Shown: positions 23,285 through 32,616 of the stretch, one piece after another
Numbering within the stretch: the first letter of the stretch is position 1
Layout: each line of letters opens with the position of its first letter
From: Prevotella sp. E2-28
GTDB lineage: Bacteria > Bacteroidota > Bacteroidia > Bacteroidales > Bacteroidaceae
Direction: 5' to 3'
Assembly (NCBI RefSeq): GCF_022024055.1
Contig: NZ_CP091788.1
Coordinates: 62,001 to 126,000 of the forward strand
Length of the DNA: 64,000 nucleotides
Notes under the pieces: model-generated
The model's database searches: none
Seen by the model: only the letters and a program-made list of their open reading frames with translations
What the model was told of the DNA's origin: nothing
Translations under genes and position numbers: made by a program

Positions 23285-23806
23285 TTAGAGCACGGTGGTT
23301 AACCCAACCCGGAAAATGGGACCATCAGCTTTAATATCATAATCTTGACTAACTCCCATAACTGTGACCGTTTTGGTTTTCTTTGCCGACTGATACATGA
23401 ATTCAAAGTTTACACAAACTTTTTCTGTAATCGAGTATTCTGCACCAGCACCAAGGTTAAAACCGAAGATTGATTCAGAATCAGCACCACTTGCATGTGA
23501 AATATCCAATGCTGCACCAGCAATGGGATACAAACTGAATTTCTCCTGTACAGGAATCAGATAATTGAAGTTCAGATTCCAGTTATAAATACCTGCATTG
23601 TCCTTTGGGAACCAGTAGGTATATGATAAATCTGCACGTGCTTGATCAGTGAAATAGTACCTCCACTGAAAACCAATACCAAATGGATTATAACCGTCAC
23701 CATAGCCTGCATAGCCGATATGGGTTCCGCCAGCAAACTTTCCACTCTGTGCAAATGCACCAATGCTCATGACCATCATGAAAGCAATCAAAAGAATTTT
23801 CTTCAT
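23285..23806 (-). CDS. Small outer-membrane beta-barrel protein
   Basis: 173 residues with signal peptide MKKILLIAFMMVMSIGAFA-Q. The mature part is made of amphipathic strands with alternating aromatic residues (GIGFQWRYYF, RADLSYTYWFP, WNLNFNYLIP, FGFNLGAGAEYSI, FRVGLTTVL), the pattern of eight-stranded OmpA/OmpW-like barrels found in many Bacteroidetes porin-family proteins. Function unknown. It has its own promoter (23867-23874), an AAGGAG-containing leader and a terminator, so it is a single-gene unit. Confidence 0.75.
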   Translation of the reverse strand: MKKILLIAFMMVMSIGAFAQSGKFAGGTHIGYAGYGDGYNPFGIGFQWRYYFTDQARADLSYTYWFPKDNAGIYNWNLNFNYLIPVQEKFSLYPIAGAALDISHASGADSESIFGFNLGAGAEYSITEKVCVNFEFMYQSAKKTKTVTVMGVSQDYDIKADGPIFRVGLTTVL

Positions 23807-23866
23807 AGTCTAGTCTCCTTTTTATTAGTTAAACATGTAATATCATCTTCTTGTTCAGAATCAGTG

Positions 23867-23874
23867 CAAATATA
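23867..23874 (-). promoter_or_regulatory. Promoter -7 element for the small barrel gene
   Basis: TATATTTG on the minus strand, about 60 bases before the start. Confidence 0.6.
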
Positions 23875-24032
23875 ATCATTTTATCACCACAGTGCAAATT
23901 TTTTTAAACAAAATGCTTTTGATTACCATATAATTTAACTTGTATTAACAAATAATCGTTCAATTCCAGTCTTAGTATAGTTCTTTTCGTGTTAAAGTGT
24001 GTGATAAAAGCGATAGTTTGGAAAAAAAAATG

Positions 24033-24040
24033 TACCTTTG
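24033..24040 (+). promoter_or_regulatory. Promoter -7 element for rnr
   Basis: TACCTTTG followed by CGC, 50 bases before the start codon. Confidence 0.65.
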
Positions 24041-24089
24041 CGCTACATAGCTTATTTTAGAAGCAGATCAACATTTAGAACGATATATT

Positions 24090-26249
24090 ATGGGCAAGAA
24101 AAGAGGAGGGAAACGACTTAACAAACGTGATGTGGCTGACGCCTTACAGGCTCTGTTTCAGGCACATCCAGGTGAGACTCTGAGTTTTAAACAGATATTC
24201 AAGGCACTGAAATTTGATACGCATCCTGTGAAGATGCTCGCTATCGACGTGATGGAAGAGATGGCATGGGATGACTATCTGTCGAAAGTAGGTGACAGCG
24301 CATATAAACTGAACTTAAAGACGCAGGTGCAGGAGGGAACTTTCATTCGTAAGGCCAATGGTAAGAACTCATTCCAGCCTGATGATGGTGGTAAGCCTGT
24401 GTTTGTTGCAGAGCGCAACTCGATGTTTGCCCTCAATGGCGACCGAGTGCGAGTGGCTTATATGGCACGCCGTCAGAACCATATCAAGGAGGCTATCGTA
24501 ACAGATATTTTGGAGCGCAAGCACGATCAGGCTGTTGGTATTCTGCAGGTTGAGAAAGACTTTGCCTTTCTAAATGCCGAAGGAAATTTCTTTGTGCATG
24601 ACATCCTGATTCCTAAGAAGAAGCTCAAAGGAGGTAAGACAGGTGAAAAGGCTGTAGTAAAGATTACTCAATGGCCTTCAGCCGAGTCAAAGAACATTGT
24701 AGGCGAGGTGATTGATGTGCTTGGAAAGCAGGGTGAGAATAACGTAGAGATGCACGCCATCTTAGCGCAATACGGTCTGCCTTATAAGTATCCGAAACGT
24801 GTAGAGGATGCAGCCCAGAAGATTAATGCAGAGATTTCTGAAGAAGAAATTGCCCGTCGTGAGGACTTCCGTGAGGTCTTTACTTGCACCATCGACCCCA
24901 AAGATGCCAAGGACTTTGACGATGCACTCTCTATTCGTAAGCAAAATAAGTATTGGGAAGTTGGTGTACATATCGCCGATGTGAGCCACTATGTTACTGA
25001 AGGTAGCATTATTGACCGCGAAGCCGAAGAGCGTGCCACCAGTGTCTATTTGGTTGACCGCACCATCCCGATGCTGCCTGAGCGCTTGTGTAATTTTGTT
25101 TGCTCGTTGCGTCCTGATGAGGAAAAACTTTGTTACAGTGTGATTTTCGTTTTGGACGAAGAAGCCAACATCAAGGATTGGCACTTAGCCCACACCGTTA
25201 TTAAGAGTAATCGTCGCTACGCCTATGAAGAGGTACAAGAAATACTCGAAGGCAAAGATGGTGATAATGCTGAAGAGCTGCGTCTTCTCGACAAGATGGC
25301 GAAGAAGCTTCGCGAACGCCGATTCAAGAATGGTGCTGTGAAGTTTGACCGCGAGGAGTTACACTTCGATATCGACGACGATGGTAAGCCCACCCGTTGT
25401 TACTTCAAGAAATCTACCGATGCCACCCAACTCATTGAGGAGTTTATGTTGCTGGCCAATCGCACGGTGGCAGGGTTTATTGGTAAGGCAGGAAAGGCTA
25501 AAAAGGATGATTCCGGAAAGCCCTCAAAAGGCAAGACCTTTGTTTATCGTATCCACGATCAGCCAGACCCGCAGAAACTGGAGAGCCTGCGCACGGCTTT
25601 GGCTCCCTTCGGTTATAAAGTAAAGACCAGCGGTACTAAGGGCGCTATCTCAAAGAACCTGAATAACCTGATGGAAGAAGCTCAGGGCGAGCGAGAGCAG
25701 AAACTGGTAGAGACGTTGACCCTACGTGCTATGATGAAGGCAAAGTATTCTACTCATAATATCGGCCATTATGGATTGGCCTTTGATTACTATACCCACT
25801 TCACTTCGCCTATCCGTCGTTATCCTGACACGATGGTACACCGTTTGCTTACGCGTTATCAGGACGGTGGACGCAGTGTGAATCAGGATCACTACGAGGA
25901 GCTCTGCGAGCATTGCAGCCAGATGGAGCAGACCGCTCAAAACGCTGAGCGCGACTCTATTAAGTATAAGATGGTAGAGTTTATGGCAGATAAGGTCGGA
26001 ATGGAGTTTGACGCTCATATCAGTGGTGTTCAGTCGTATGGTCTCTACTGCGAGATTGATGATAATCACTGCGAGGGTCTTGTGGGAATGCATGACCTTG
26101 ATGGCGACTATTATGAGTTCGATGAGCGTAACTACTGTCTGGTGGGTCGCCGTCATCATCAGAAATATCAACTGGGCGATGCCGTCCGTATCAAGGTGGC
26201 TCGTGCAAACATCGAGAAACGTCAGCTTGACTTTATCCTTGCCGACTAA
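24090..26249 (+). CDS. rnr: Ribonuclease R
   Basis: 719 residues, a normal length for this 3'-5' exoribonuclease. The N terminus is basic (GKKRGGKRLNKRDV) and includes a winged-helix-like segment, then cold-shock domains around residues 75-220 (FVAERNSMFALNGDRVRVAY). The RNB catalytic core shows CTIDPKDAKDFDDALSI with its metal-binding aspartates, HIADVSHYV, and HFTSPIRRYPDTMVHR. A C-terminal S1 domain (AHISGVQSYGLYCEI) ends the protein. It degrades structured RNA and takes part in RNA quality control. The hemolysin III-like gene follows after 36 bases containing a 7-bp repeat, so they may share a transcript. Confidence 0.95.
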   Translation: MGKKRGGKRLNKRDVADALQALFQAHPGETLSFKQIFKALKFDTHPVKMLAIDVMEEMAWDDYLSKVGDSAYKLNLKTQVQEGTFIRKANGKNSFQPDDGGKPVFVAERNSMFALNGDRVRVAYMARRQNHIKEAIVTDILERKHDQAVGILQVEKDFAFLNAEGNFFVHDILIPKKKLKGGKTGEKAVVKITQWPSAESKNIVGEVIDVLGKQGENNVEMHAILAQYGLPYKYPKRVEDAAQKINAEISEEEIARREDFREVFTCTIDPKDAKDFDDALSIRKQNKYWEVGVHIADVSHYVTEGSIIDREAEERATSVYLVDRTIPMLPERLCNFVCSLRPDEEKLCYSVIFVLDEEANIKDWHLAHTVIKSNRRYAYEEVQEILEGKDGDNAEELRLLDKMAKKLRERRFKNGAVKFDREELHFDIDDDGKPTRCYFKKSTDATQLIEEFMLLANRTVAGFIGKAGKAKKDDSGKPSKGKTFVYRIHDQPDPQKLESLRTALAPFGYKVKTSGTKGAISKNLNNLMEEAQGEREQKLVETLTLRAMMKAKYSTHNIGHYGLAFDYYTHFTSPIRRYPDTMVHRLLTRYQDGGRSVNQDHYEELCEHCSQMEQTAQNAERDSIKYKMVEFMADKVGMEFDAHISGVQSYGLYCEIDDNHCEGLVGMHDLDGDYYEFDERNYCLVGRRHHQKYQLGDAVRIKVARANIEKRQLDFILAD

Positions 26250-26253
26250 CCCT

Positions 26254-26281
26254 CAAATCTCAATCCTGAAACCTCAACCCA
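26254..26281 (+). repeat. 7-bp tandem repeat in the rnr-hemolysin III spacer
   Basis: Four related 7-mers (CAAATCT, CAATCCT, GAAACCT, CAACCCA) start at 26254, 26261, 26268 and 26275 and fill most of the 36-base spacer. Confidence 0.6.
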
Positions 26282-26285
26282 AGAA

Positions 26286-26945
26286 ATGGCAATAAGATAC
26301 ACACACAAGGAGGAAGTTTGGAATTCATGGAGTCATGCTGGCGGTGCAATGATGGCCGGTGCAGTGGGCATCGCATTTTTCATCGTCGTATTGTTAGGTA
26401 ATAACGATCGTTCGTGGGCAGCCATTGGTGTTGGCCTTTATCTCTTCGGTATGCTGGGCAGCTATCTGGCATCTACTATTTATCATGCCCTAAAGCTCAG
26501 GAATCCCTGGCGAGAGCGTTTCCGTAAATGGGACCATGCCGCCATCTATTGGCATATTGCAGGCAGCTATTCGCCTATCACGCTGATGGCACTTCGTAAC
26601 GAGGGCTATTGGGGATGGACGCTTTTCACCTTTGTATGGGCCTGCGCCCTTATAGGTACCCTGATTAGTTTTATCAAACTGAAAGACCACTCAAATATTG
26701 AGACGGCGTGCTTTGTCATCATGGGACTCAGCGTATTGGCAGCTTTCAAACCGCTGGTTGATACCGTATCTACGAATGCTTTCGTTTGGATAGTGCTTGA
26801 AGGTGTCTTTTATATCACGGGTGCCGTCTTTTATTCATTCAATAAAAAGAAATATATGCACACCGTGTTCCATTTCTGCGTTTTGGCAGGTAGTATCTGT
26901 CATATTGTGGCCGTTTGGGACATCTTAATACGTGATATTTTCTGA
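26286..26945 (+). CDS. Hemolysin III / PAQR family membrane protein
   Basis: 219 residues with seven predicted membrane helices. Family landmarks are WNSWSHAGGAMMAGAVG near the N terminus with its conserved Ser and His, the KWDHAAIYWHIAGSYSPIT block in the middle, and FHFCVLAGSICHIVAVW near the end; these His residues are the conserved metal-site positions of the PAQR/YqfA group. The function in bacteria is poorly known and the hemolysin name is historical. The gene lies directly after rnr. Confidence 0.85.
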   Translation: MAIRYTHKEEVWNSWSHAGGAMMAGAVGIAFFIVVLLGNNDRSWAAIGVGLYLFGMLGSYLASTIYHALKLRNPWRERFRKWDHAAIYWHIAGSYSPITLMALRNEGYWGWTLFTFVWACALIGTLISFIKLKDHSNIETACFVIMGLSVLAAFKPLVDTVSTNAFVWIVLEGVFYITGAVFYSFNKKKYMHTVFHFCVLAGSICHIVAVWDILIRDIF

Positions 26946-27019
26946 TTTTTTAGTAAAATACCATGTTTGTGGTATATAAATAACATGTAAGGGGTATTGT
27001 GGGAGCGCGAAAAACGCCG

Positions 27020-27027
27020 TAACTTTG
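27020..27027 (+). promoter_or_regulatory. Promoter -7 element for cysK
   Basis: TAACTTTG followed by CACC, 57 bases before the start. Confidence 0.6.
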
Positions 27028-27083
27028 CACCGTCGGAAAGACATAATAGCGAAAGAATATATTAATTTTAAAAGGATAAGGTT

Positions 27084-28031
27084 ATGAGTAAAATTGCAAA
27101 ACAGCTGACCGAGCTCGTCGGCAACACCCCACTTCTGGAGCTCAATAAGTATTCAACAGCAAAGGGGCTTAGCACCCCAGTGATTGCAAAAGTGGAGTTT
27201 TTTAATCCTGGCGGCAGTGTAAAGGATCGTATTGCATTGGCAATGATTGAGGACGCAGAGGCTAAGGGCATCTTGAAGCCCGGCGCCACCATCATTGAGC
27301 CCACCAGCGGAAACACAGGTGTAGGATTGGCACTGGTATCTGCCGTTAAGGGCTACCACCTTATCCTTACCATGCCCGAAACCATGAGTGTAGAGCGTCG
27401 TAACCTTGTAAAGGCCTATGGTGCAGAGGTTCGCCTCACCTCAGGTAAAGACGGTATGCCAGGTGCCATCCGTGCCGCTGAGGAGTTACGCAATGAGATT
27501 CCCGGCAGCGTTATTCTGCAGCAGTTCGAGAATGGTGCTAACCCCGCTAAGCACTATGCTACTACAGGTCCTGAGATTTGGCGTGATACTGACGGTCAGG
27601 TGGATATCTTCATTGGTGGTGTAGGTACTGGTGGTACTATCAGTGGTACAGGTAAGTATCTCAAAGAGCAGAACCCCAACGTTAAGATTATCGCTGTAGA
27701 GCCAAAGTCTAGCCCTGTGCTGAACGGCGGTCAGAGCGGTCCTCACAAGATTCAGGGTATTGGTGCTGGTTTCGTGCCTAAGACCTATGATGCCGATGTT
27801 ATTGACGAGGTATTTGATGTAGAGAACGATGCCGCCATCCGTACTGGTCGTGAGATTGCTCAGACGGAAGGTCTGCTGGTAGGTATCTCTGCTGGTGCTG
27901 CCCTCTATGCAGCAATCGAGGTGGCTAAGCGTCCTGAGAATAAAGACAAGAAGATCGTGGTATTACTGCCCGATACTGGTGAACGTTATCTGAGTACGGT
28001 ACTTTATGCATTCGAGGACTATCCTCTGTAA
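27084..28031 (+). CDS. cysK: Cysteine synthase A (O-acetylserine sulfhydrylase)
   Basis: 315 residues, typical for the enzyme that makes cysteine from O-acetylserine and sulfide. PLP lysine is Lys47 in [11 protein letters not shown]; the substrate loop is [28 protein letters not shown] is the phosphate-binding glycine loop; [11 protein letters not shown] follows near the C terminus. It has its own promoter and a terminator shared with the convergent CoA-transferase gene. With metY at 8 kb the window holds both direct-sulfhydrylation enzymes. Confidence 0.95.
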   Translation: MSKIAKQLTELVGNTPLLELNKYSTAKGLSTPVIAKVEFFNPGGSVKDRIALAMIEDAEAKGILKPGATIIEPTSGNTGVGLALVSAVKGYHLILTMPETMSVERRNLVKAYGAEVRLTSGKDGMPGAIRAAEELRNEIPGSVILQQFENGANPAKHYATTGPEIWRDTDGQVDIFIGGVGTGGTISGTGKYLKEQNPNVKIIAVEPKSSPVLNGGQSGPHKIQGIGAGFVPKTYDADVIDEVFDVENDAAIRTGREIAQTEGLLVGISAGAALYAAIEVAKRPENKDKKIVVLLPDTGERYLSTVLYAFEDYPL

Positions 28032-28051
28032 AACTATTAACGGAGAAAAAG

Positions 28052-28079
28052 AAAAGGCATCCTTTCGGGTGCCTTTTTT
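28052..28079. terminator. Bidirectional terminator between cysK and the CoA-transferase gene
   Basis: AAAAGGCATCC, a 4-base loop, then GGGTGCC and a run of six T; flanked by A-rich sequence on the left, so it can work in both directions between two convergent genes. Confidence 0.8.
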
Positions 28080-28097
28080 CGTTTTATAAGAGATTTC

Positions 28098-29603
28098 TTA
28101 TTTGATATATTCAGCAAAGTCTGTCAACTTCATGTCGCCCTTGCGACCCAGTGTGTCGTGCATAGCAAAGGCAGCGGTGAGGTTGTGACGTGTCTGACCC
28201 ATCTTTGAAATCTTCAGGTAGTCCCACAGCAACTGCTTGTAGTCGGGGTGTGCACAGTTCTCAATGATGCACTCGGCACGTTGAGCGGGGCTCTTTCCGC
28301 GCAGGTCGGCGATACCCTGTTCTGTTACGATGATGTTCACGTCGTGCTCTGAAGAGTCCTGATGGCTTACGAAAGGCACGATACTTGAGATAACGCCACC
28401 CTTGGCTACTGAAGGACAGGTGAAGATTGAGAGGTAGGCATTGCGGATGAAGTCGCCCGAACCACCAATACCGTTCATCATCTTTGTGCCACTGATATGC
28501 GTAGAGTTCACGTTGCCATAGAGGTCGGCCTCGATAGCTGTGTTGATAGCGATAACACCCAGTCGGCGAATCACCTCTGGTGAGTTCGAAATCTCGCTCT
28601 GGCGCAGTGTCAGGTGGTTCTTCATATAGTCCATGTTATCGTAAACCTGCATCAGACATTCGTTGCTGACGGTGAGTGAGCAGGCAGAAGCATCCTTTAC
28701 ACGTCCGTTGAGCATCATCTCAATCACTGAGTTCTGAATCACCTCGGTATAGATGTTGAAGTCGGGTACGTGCTTATCCTCACCCAGTGCACCCAAGATG
28801 GCATTAGCTGTAGAACCTACGCCACTCTGCAAAGGCAGAAACTCCTTGGGGATACGACCCTTACGCAACTCATCTACCAGGAATTCTGCTGTGAGGAAGC
28901 CAATCTTCTCTGTAACGGGATCGCTATCCTTGAAGGCACGTGCTTCATCGGGGATGTTACACTCTACGACACCTACCACCTTGTCCTTGGGAATAGATAC
29001 GTAAGGCACACCGATACGGTCGCTCACCTTTGTAATCATGATGGGCTTGCGGTAAGGAGGATCTAGAGGCTCATAAACGTCGTGGATAAACTTGGCGTTG
29101 GGGTTGTGGAAGCTGTTCAGTTCCAGGATGACATGCTTTGCCAGACGGGCAGCAGTAGGAGAGATACCACCAGCAGCGGTGAGGTAAACATGATAATCGT
29201 TGCCCACCTCTTCAATGTCGCACACTTCAAGGATGGCCCAGTCTATGTCACCATAGAAACCATAACGTAGTTCCTGTGCCATGTGGCTCAGGTGCAGGTC
29301 GTTATAAGGAATCTCGCCCAGGTTAACATGCTTACGGAAATCAGGATTGGTAGTGTAGGGGGCACGATACTTGATAGCCTGTGCATTCGCCATGTCGCCA
29401 TCAGTGCTCTGTCCTGTTGAGGCACCAGTGAAGATACCTACTTTGAACTCGCGTCCGGCCTCATGTTCAGCCACTGCAATCTTTGCTAACTCTTTAGTTG
29501 TTGCTTTAGCTACACCAGCAGGTGTAAATCCACTCATAGCGATGTTCTCGCCATTTTTAATCAATGCTGCAGCCTCGGCAGCAGTCATACGTGTATAAGC
29601 CAT
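28098..29603 (-). CDS. Acetyl-CoA hydrolase/transferase family protein (probable succinyl-CoA:acetate CoA-transferase)
   Basis: 501 residues from the ATG at 29603; longer in-frame starts would cross the promoter at 29639-29646. The protein begins AYTRMTAAEAAALIKNGENI and has the family blocks MSGFTPAG, GIFTGASTGQSTDG, and YTEVIQNSVIEMM, whose Glu corresponds to the CoA-thioester-forming catalytic residue of this family. The C-terminal half has GIGGSGDFIRNAYLSIF and VTEQGIADLRGKSP. It moves CoA between short-chain acids, which in Prevotella fits succinate, acetate or propionate fermentation. Single gene, divergent from the 104-residue membrane protein. Confidence 0.9.
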   Translation of the reverse strand: MAYTRMTAAEAAALIKNGENIAMSGFTPAGVAKATTKELAKIAVAEHEAGREFKVGIFTGASTGQSTDGDMANAQAIKYRAPYTTNPDFRKHVNLGEIPYNDLHLSHMAQELRYGFYGDIDWAILEVCDIEEVGNDYHVYLTAAGGISPTAARLAKHVILELNSFHNPNAKFIHDVYEPLDPPYRKPIMITKVSDRIGVPYVSIPKDKVVGVVECNIPDEARAFKDSDPVTEKIGFLTAEFLVDELRKGRIPKEFLPLQSGVGSTANAILGALGEDKHVPDFNIYTEVIQNSVIEMMLNGRVKDASACSLTVSNECLMQVYDNMDYMKNHLTLRQSEISNSPEVIRRLGVIAINTAIEADLYGNVNSTHISGTKMMNGIGGSGDFIRNAYLSIFTCPSVAKGGVISSIVPFVSHQDSSEHDVNIIVTEQGIADLRGKSPAQRAECIIENCAHPDYKQLLWDYLKISKMGQTRHNLTAAFAMHDTLGRKGDMKLTDFAEYIK

Positions 29604-29638
29604 TTCTGATTTTGTGTATTTTACGTTTATTTTGGCCG

Positions 29639-29646
29639 CAAAGATA
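29639..29646 (-). promoter_or_regulatory. Promoter -7 element for the CoA-transferase gene
   Basis: TATCTTTG on the minus strand, followed by GCGGCC. Fixes the start downstream at 29603. Confidence 0.65.
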
Positions 29647-29720
29647 CTTAAAAAAAGCGAAAAGACCAATCTTTTTTTCTTTATTTTATGTATTAGTGCA
29701 TATTTTACATTCTTTTTTTG

Positions 29721-29728
29721 TAATTTTG
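29721..29728 (+). promoter_or_regulatory. Promoter -7 element for the 104-residue protein / TonB receptor unit
   Basis: TAATTTTG followed by CAACC, 18 bases before the ATG at 29746. Confidence 0.6.
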
Positions 29729-29745
29729 CAACCAAATTTCAGATA

Positions 29746-30060
29746 ATGAATCAGAATCTTTTTCGAATCTATACCATTCTTTGTCTATGGGCGCTTCGTC
29801 TGCAACTGTGGGCACAGGATGATTCAGATGAAAACTTTGCCTCTTCTACCCGAAGAGAAAAGAATGAAATGCTGGATTTGGAAGAGATGCAGGAAATGGT
29901 TGATTCTGTACCCATTCATATCACGCTGTCAGACGTTTTGACGATCATCTTTTTGGTGGTTTGCTGTTATGTTTTTGGGAAAATCTGGAAGGGATGTACG
30001 TATATTATTCTGATATTAGCGGCGATTATATATTCGCTCAATAAATTTTATTATTCTTAG
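29746..30060 (+). CDS. Small membrane protein of unknown function
   Basis: 104 residues from the ATG at 29746; the frame stays open upstream but those codons precede the promoter. An N-terminal signal-like helix ends near LWAQ, followed by an acidic, hydrophilic stretch (DDSDENFASSTRREKNEM) and two closely spaced hydrophobic helices at about residues 60-98 (LSDVLTIIFLVVCCYVFG; TYIILILAAIIYSL). I do not recognise a family. It is 49 bases upstream of a TonB-dependent receptor gene on the same strand and probably co-transcribed with it. Confidence 0.65.
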   Translation: MNQNLFRIYTILCLWALRLQLWAQDDSDENFASSTRREKNEMLDLEEMQEMVDSVPIHITLSDVLTIIFLVVCCYVFGKIWKGCTYIILILAAIIYSLNKFYYS

Positions 30061-30109
30061 AACGTTTAGACCAATACAGAAACCGATGCTAGGCATCAAA
30101 TTAATTGAC

Positions 30110-32599
30110 ATGAATCGAATTATTGTAACTTTTCTATGTTTGTTGTGCGCTGTTGGTATGCAGGCACAGGGAGTTGTTCGGGGTAAAGTTTTGGATAAGC
30201 AAAACGACGAGGTATTGCAGTTTGTGACTGTGCGTGTGACTGCTGCCGACGGAAAGTTGGCTGGTGGTGGTATGACCGATGTAAAGGGTCAGTTTCATGT
30301 GCAGGGACTGAAAGACGGTTCTTATACCTTGGAGATATCAATGATGGGCTATAAGTCGGCTGTGCGACGTTTTCAGGTGACTCCCGAAAAGCGCAATATT
30401 CATTATAATGCCATCTATCTTTCTGAAGACCAGAAAATCCTAAAGGAAGTACAAGTTACAGGTCAGCGTTCGCAGATGAAACTCGAGGTTGACCGTAAGA
30501 CCTTCACCGTTGACGAGGTGCTGGCGGCTGCCGGTGGCTCTGTAAGTGATTTGTTGGAAAATATCCCCTCTGTTGAGGTGACCACCGATGGCGAGATTTC
30601 TCTTCGTGGAAATTCTAGCGTAGAGGTATGGATTAACGGTAAGAGTAGCGGACTGACCAGTGACAACCGCGCTGAAATCCTGCAGCAGATTCCTGCCGAG
30701 AGCATTGAGCGCATTGAGGTCATCGATAACCCCAGTGCCAAGTATTCACCCGAGGGTACGGCAGGTATCATCAATATCATTCTGAAGCGCGACCGCCGTG
30801 CAGGCTATTATGGTTCTTTGCAGACGGGTGTAAACAACCAGAAAGGCTGGAACGTAGGCGGCAACATCAACTATTCTTCGAAGTGGGTGGATGCATACGC
30901 CAATCTGGGCATGCGTCGTCGTCGCGGCAACGGAGGAAATGAGAGCGAGCAGCATTACCCGCTGAATGATACCTTCCTGAATAGTCGTGGTGACAACAGC
31001 AACAAGGGACGTGGCGTCTTTGGTCGTGCTGGACTGACCTTTCATTTGAGCGATAATGATGACCTGACTCTTGCTGGCATGATGTTGCAGGGAAAACCCT
31101 CAAGAGATAACGTGTCAGAATATGATTATGGTGTGCTGTCAACAGGACAAGTGCTGAAACACATGACGCAGAGCGTGACGGCTCCTGAAGGCAAACATCA
31201 GATGTATAATGCCGAGCTGGATTTTACGCATAAGTTCAACGAGAATGGTACGCATAAATTGGACGTCTCGGTAGAATTCAATAAATGGAAGATGAACAGT
31301 TCTACCCTCTATCGTAACGATACCACTTACACAGACGGCTCACCTGCTACATGGAGTCTTGAGAACCGTCCTATGCACATGAACAACCGTTCATGGGAGG
31401 TGAAGGTTGACTACGAGAATAAAATCAATGAGAATTTCAAACTGGAGGCTGGCTACGATGGTCGTTTCTCGCATGAGAACACACCGCAGGAGTCGCAGAT
31501 ATGGAATCAGACAACCAATCAGTATGATGATGAAGCTTTCTTCTACAACCGTTTCATCTACGACAGCGATATCCATGCTCTCTATGCCACGACCAACATG
31601 AAGTTTGGTAAACTGGGTGTGATGGCTGGTCTGCGTGGTGAATACTGGAAGGTGGATACGAAGAGTATCGACTACTATCAGACGGAGACACCCTTTAAGA
31701 AGGACTATTTCCAGTTGTTCCCCTCGCTCTTCCTGAACTATGAGCTGACACCTACCTCACAGCTTCAGCTCAACGTTACCCGTCGCTTGCGTCGTCCTTG
31801 GGGTGGACAGCTCAACTCGTTCAAGAATACGCGTGATGCCTCGATGATAGAGTTTGGTAACCCCGAGCTCACGCCTGAGTTTACCAATGCCTTCTCGCTG
31901 AACTACCTGAAGACATGGGCTGCCCACACGCTGTCTGTAGGTACCTACTATCGCCCCACCACTGATGTGATGCAGCGCATCCGCTATCAGGGCCTCTACG
32001 AGGGACAGAATGTGATGTATATGACCAACCTCAACGTGGCTAAGAGTCAGAGTGCAGGTGCCGAGGTAATTCTGAAAGATAAGTTCTTCCGCATCCTCGA
32101 CCTCACCACCACGCTGAATGCTTATTATTATAAACTTGACGGTTTCTCTACTGTTGTAGAGAATCAGACCGTAACGGGTGAGGGCAACGAGAACTTCGCA
32201 TGGGATGCCCGTGTGCTGGCCAGCGTTATCCTGCCTTACAGCATCTCTGTACAGGCTACGGGCAACTATCGCTCACGTTCGGTTATCACACAGGGTTATC
32301 GTAAGGCTAACGGTTCGCTCGACCTTGGCCTGCGTAAGACCTTCCTCAATAAGACCTTTGCATTGGCGCTCAACTGGCGCGACGTGTTTAATACTCGTCA
32401 GTTCGAGAACTATACCGAGGGTCCAACCTTCTGGCGTCACCAGAAGAACTTCCGTGATCCACGTATCAATCTGCAACTGACGTGGAACTTTGGTAATATG
32501 ACAAGAAAGAAGACCGACCGCAATCGTGAGGATGGCCAGGGTGTCAATGATGAAGAGAACACCTTTGGCGGCAACGGAGGCGGTGGCTTCGAAGAGTAA
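30110..32599 (+). CDS. TonB-dependent outer-membrane receptor with carboxypeptidase-regulatory-like domain
   Basis: 829 residues from the ATG at 30110, which gives a clean signal peptide (MNRIIVTFLCLLCAVGMQA-Q). Residues about 22-110 are a carboxypeptidase-regulatory-like domain (VVRGKVLDKQNDEVLQFVTV, GSYTLEISMMGYKSAV). A plug-like domain follows (VSDLLENIPSVEVTTDGEIS, LRGNSSVEVWING) and then a long beta-barrel of the outer-membrane protein beta-barrel (OMP_b-brl_3) type. The C terminus is unusual in ending with a hydrophilic, Gly-rich tail (EENTFGGNGGGGFEE) after the last strand. It is not paired with a SusD gene; the substrate is unknown. Confidence 0.85.
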   Translation: MNRIIVTFLCLLCAVGMQAQGVVRGKVLDKQNDEVLQFVTVRVTAADGKLAGGGMTDVKGQFHVQGLKDGSYTLEISMMGYKSAVRRFQVTPEKRNIHYNAIYLSEDQKILKEVQVTGQRSQMKLEVDRKTFTVDEVLAAAGGSVSDLLENIPSVEVTTDGEISLRGNSSVEVWINGKSSGLTSDNRAEILQQIPAESIERIEVIDNPSAKYSPEGTAGIINIILKRDRRAGYYGSLQTGVNNQKGWNVGGNINYSSKWVDAYANLGMRRRRGNGGNESEQHYPLNDTFLNSRGDNSNKGRGVFGRAGLTFHLSDNDDLTLAGMMLQGKPSRDNVSEYDYGVLSTGQVLKHMTQSVTAPEGKHQMYNAELDFTHKFNENGTHKLDVSVEFNKWKMNSSTLYRNDTTYTDGSPATWSLENRPMHMNNRSWEVKVDYENKINENFKLEAGYDGRFSHENTPQESQIWNQTTNQYDDEAFFYNRFIYDSDIHALYATTNMKFGKLGVMAGLRGEYWKVDTKSIDYYQTETPFKKDYFQLFPSLFLNYELTPTSQLQLNVTRRLRRPWGGQLNSFKNTRDASMIEFGNPELTPEFTNAFSLNYLKTWAAHTLSVGTYYRPTTDVMQRIRYQGLYEGQNVMYMTNLNVAKSQSAGAEVILKDKFFRILDLTTTLNAYYYKLDGFSTVVENQTVTGEGNENFAWDARVLASVILPYSISVQATGNYRSRSVITQGYRKANGSLDLGLRKTFLNKTFALALNWRDVFNTRQFENYTEGPTFWRHQKNFRDPRINLQLTWNFGNMTRKKTDRNREDGQGVNDEENTFGGNGGGGFEE

Positions 32600-32616
32600 A
32601 CAGTTTATATTTTTTA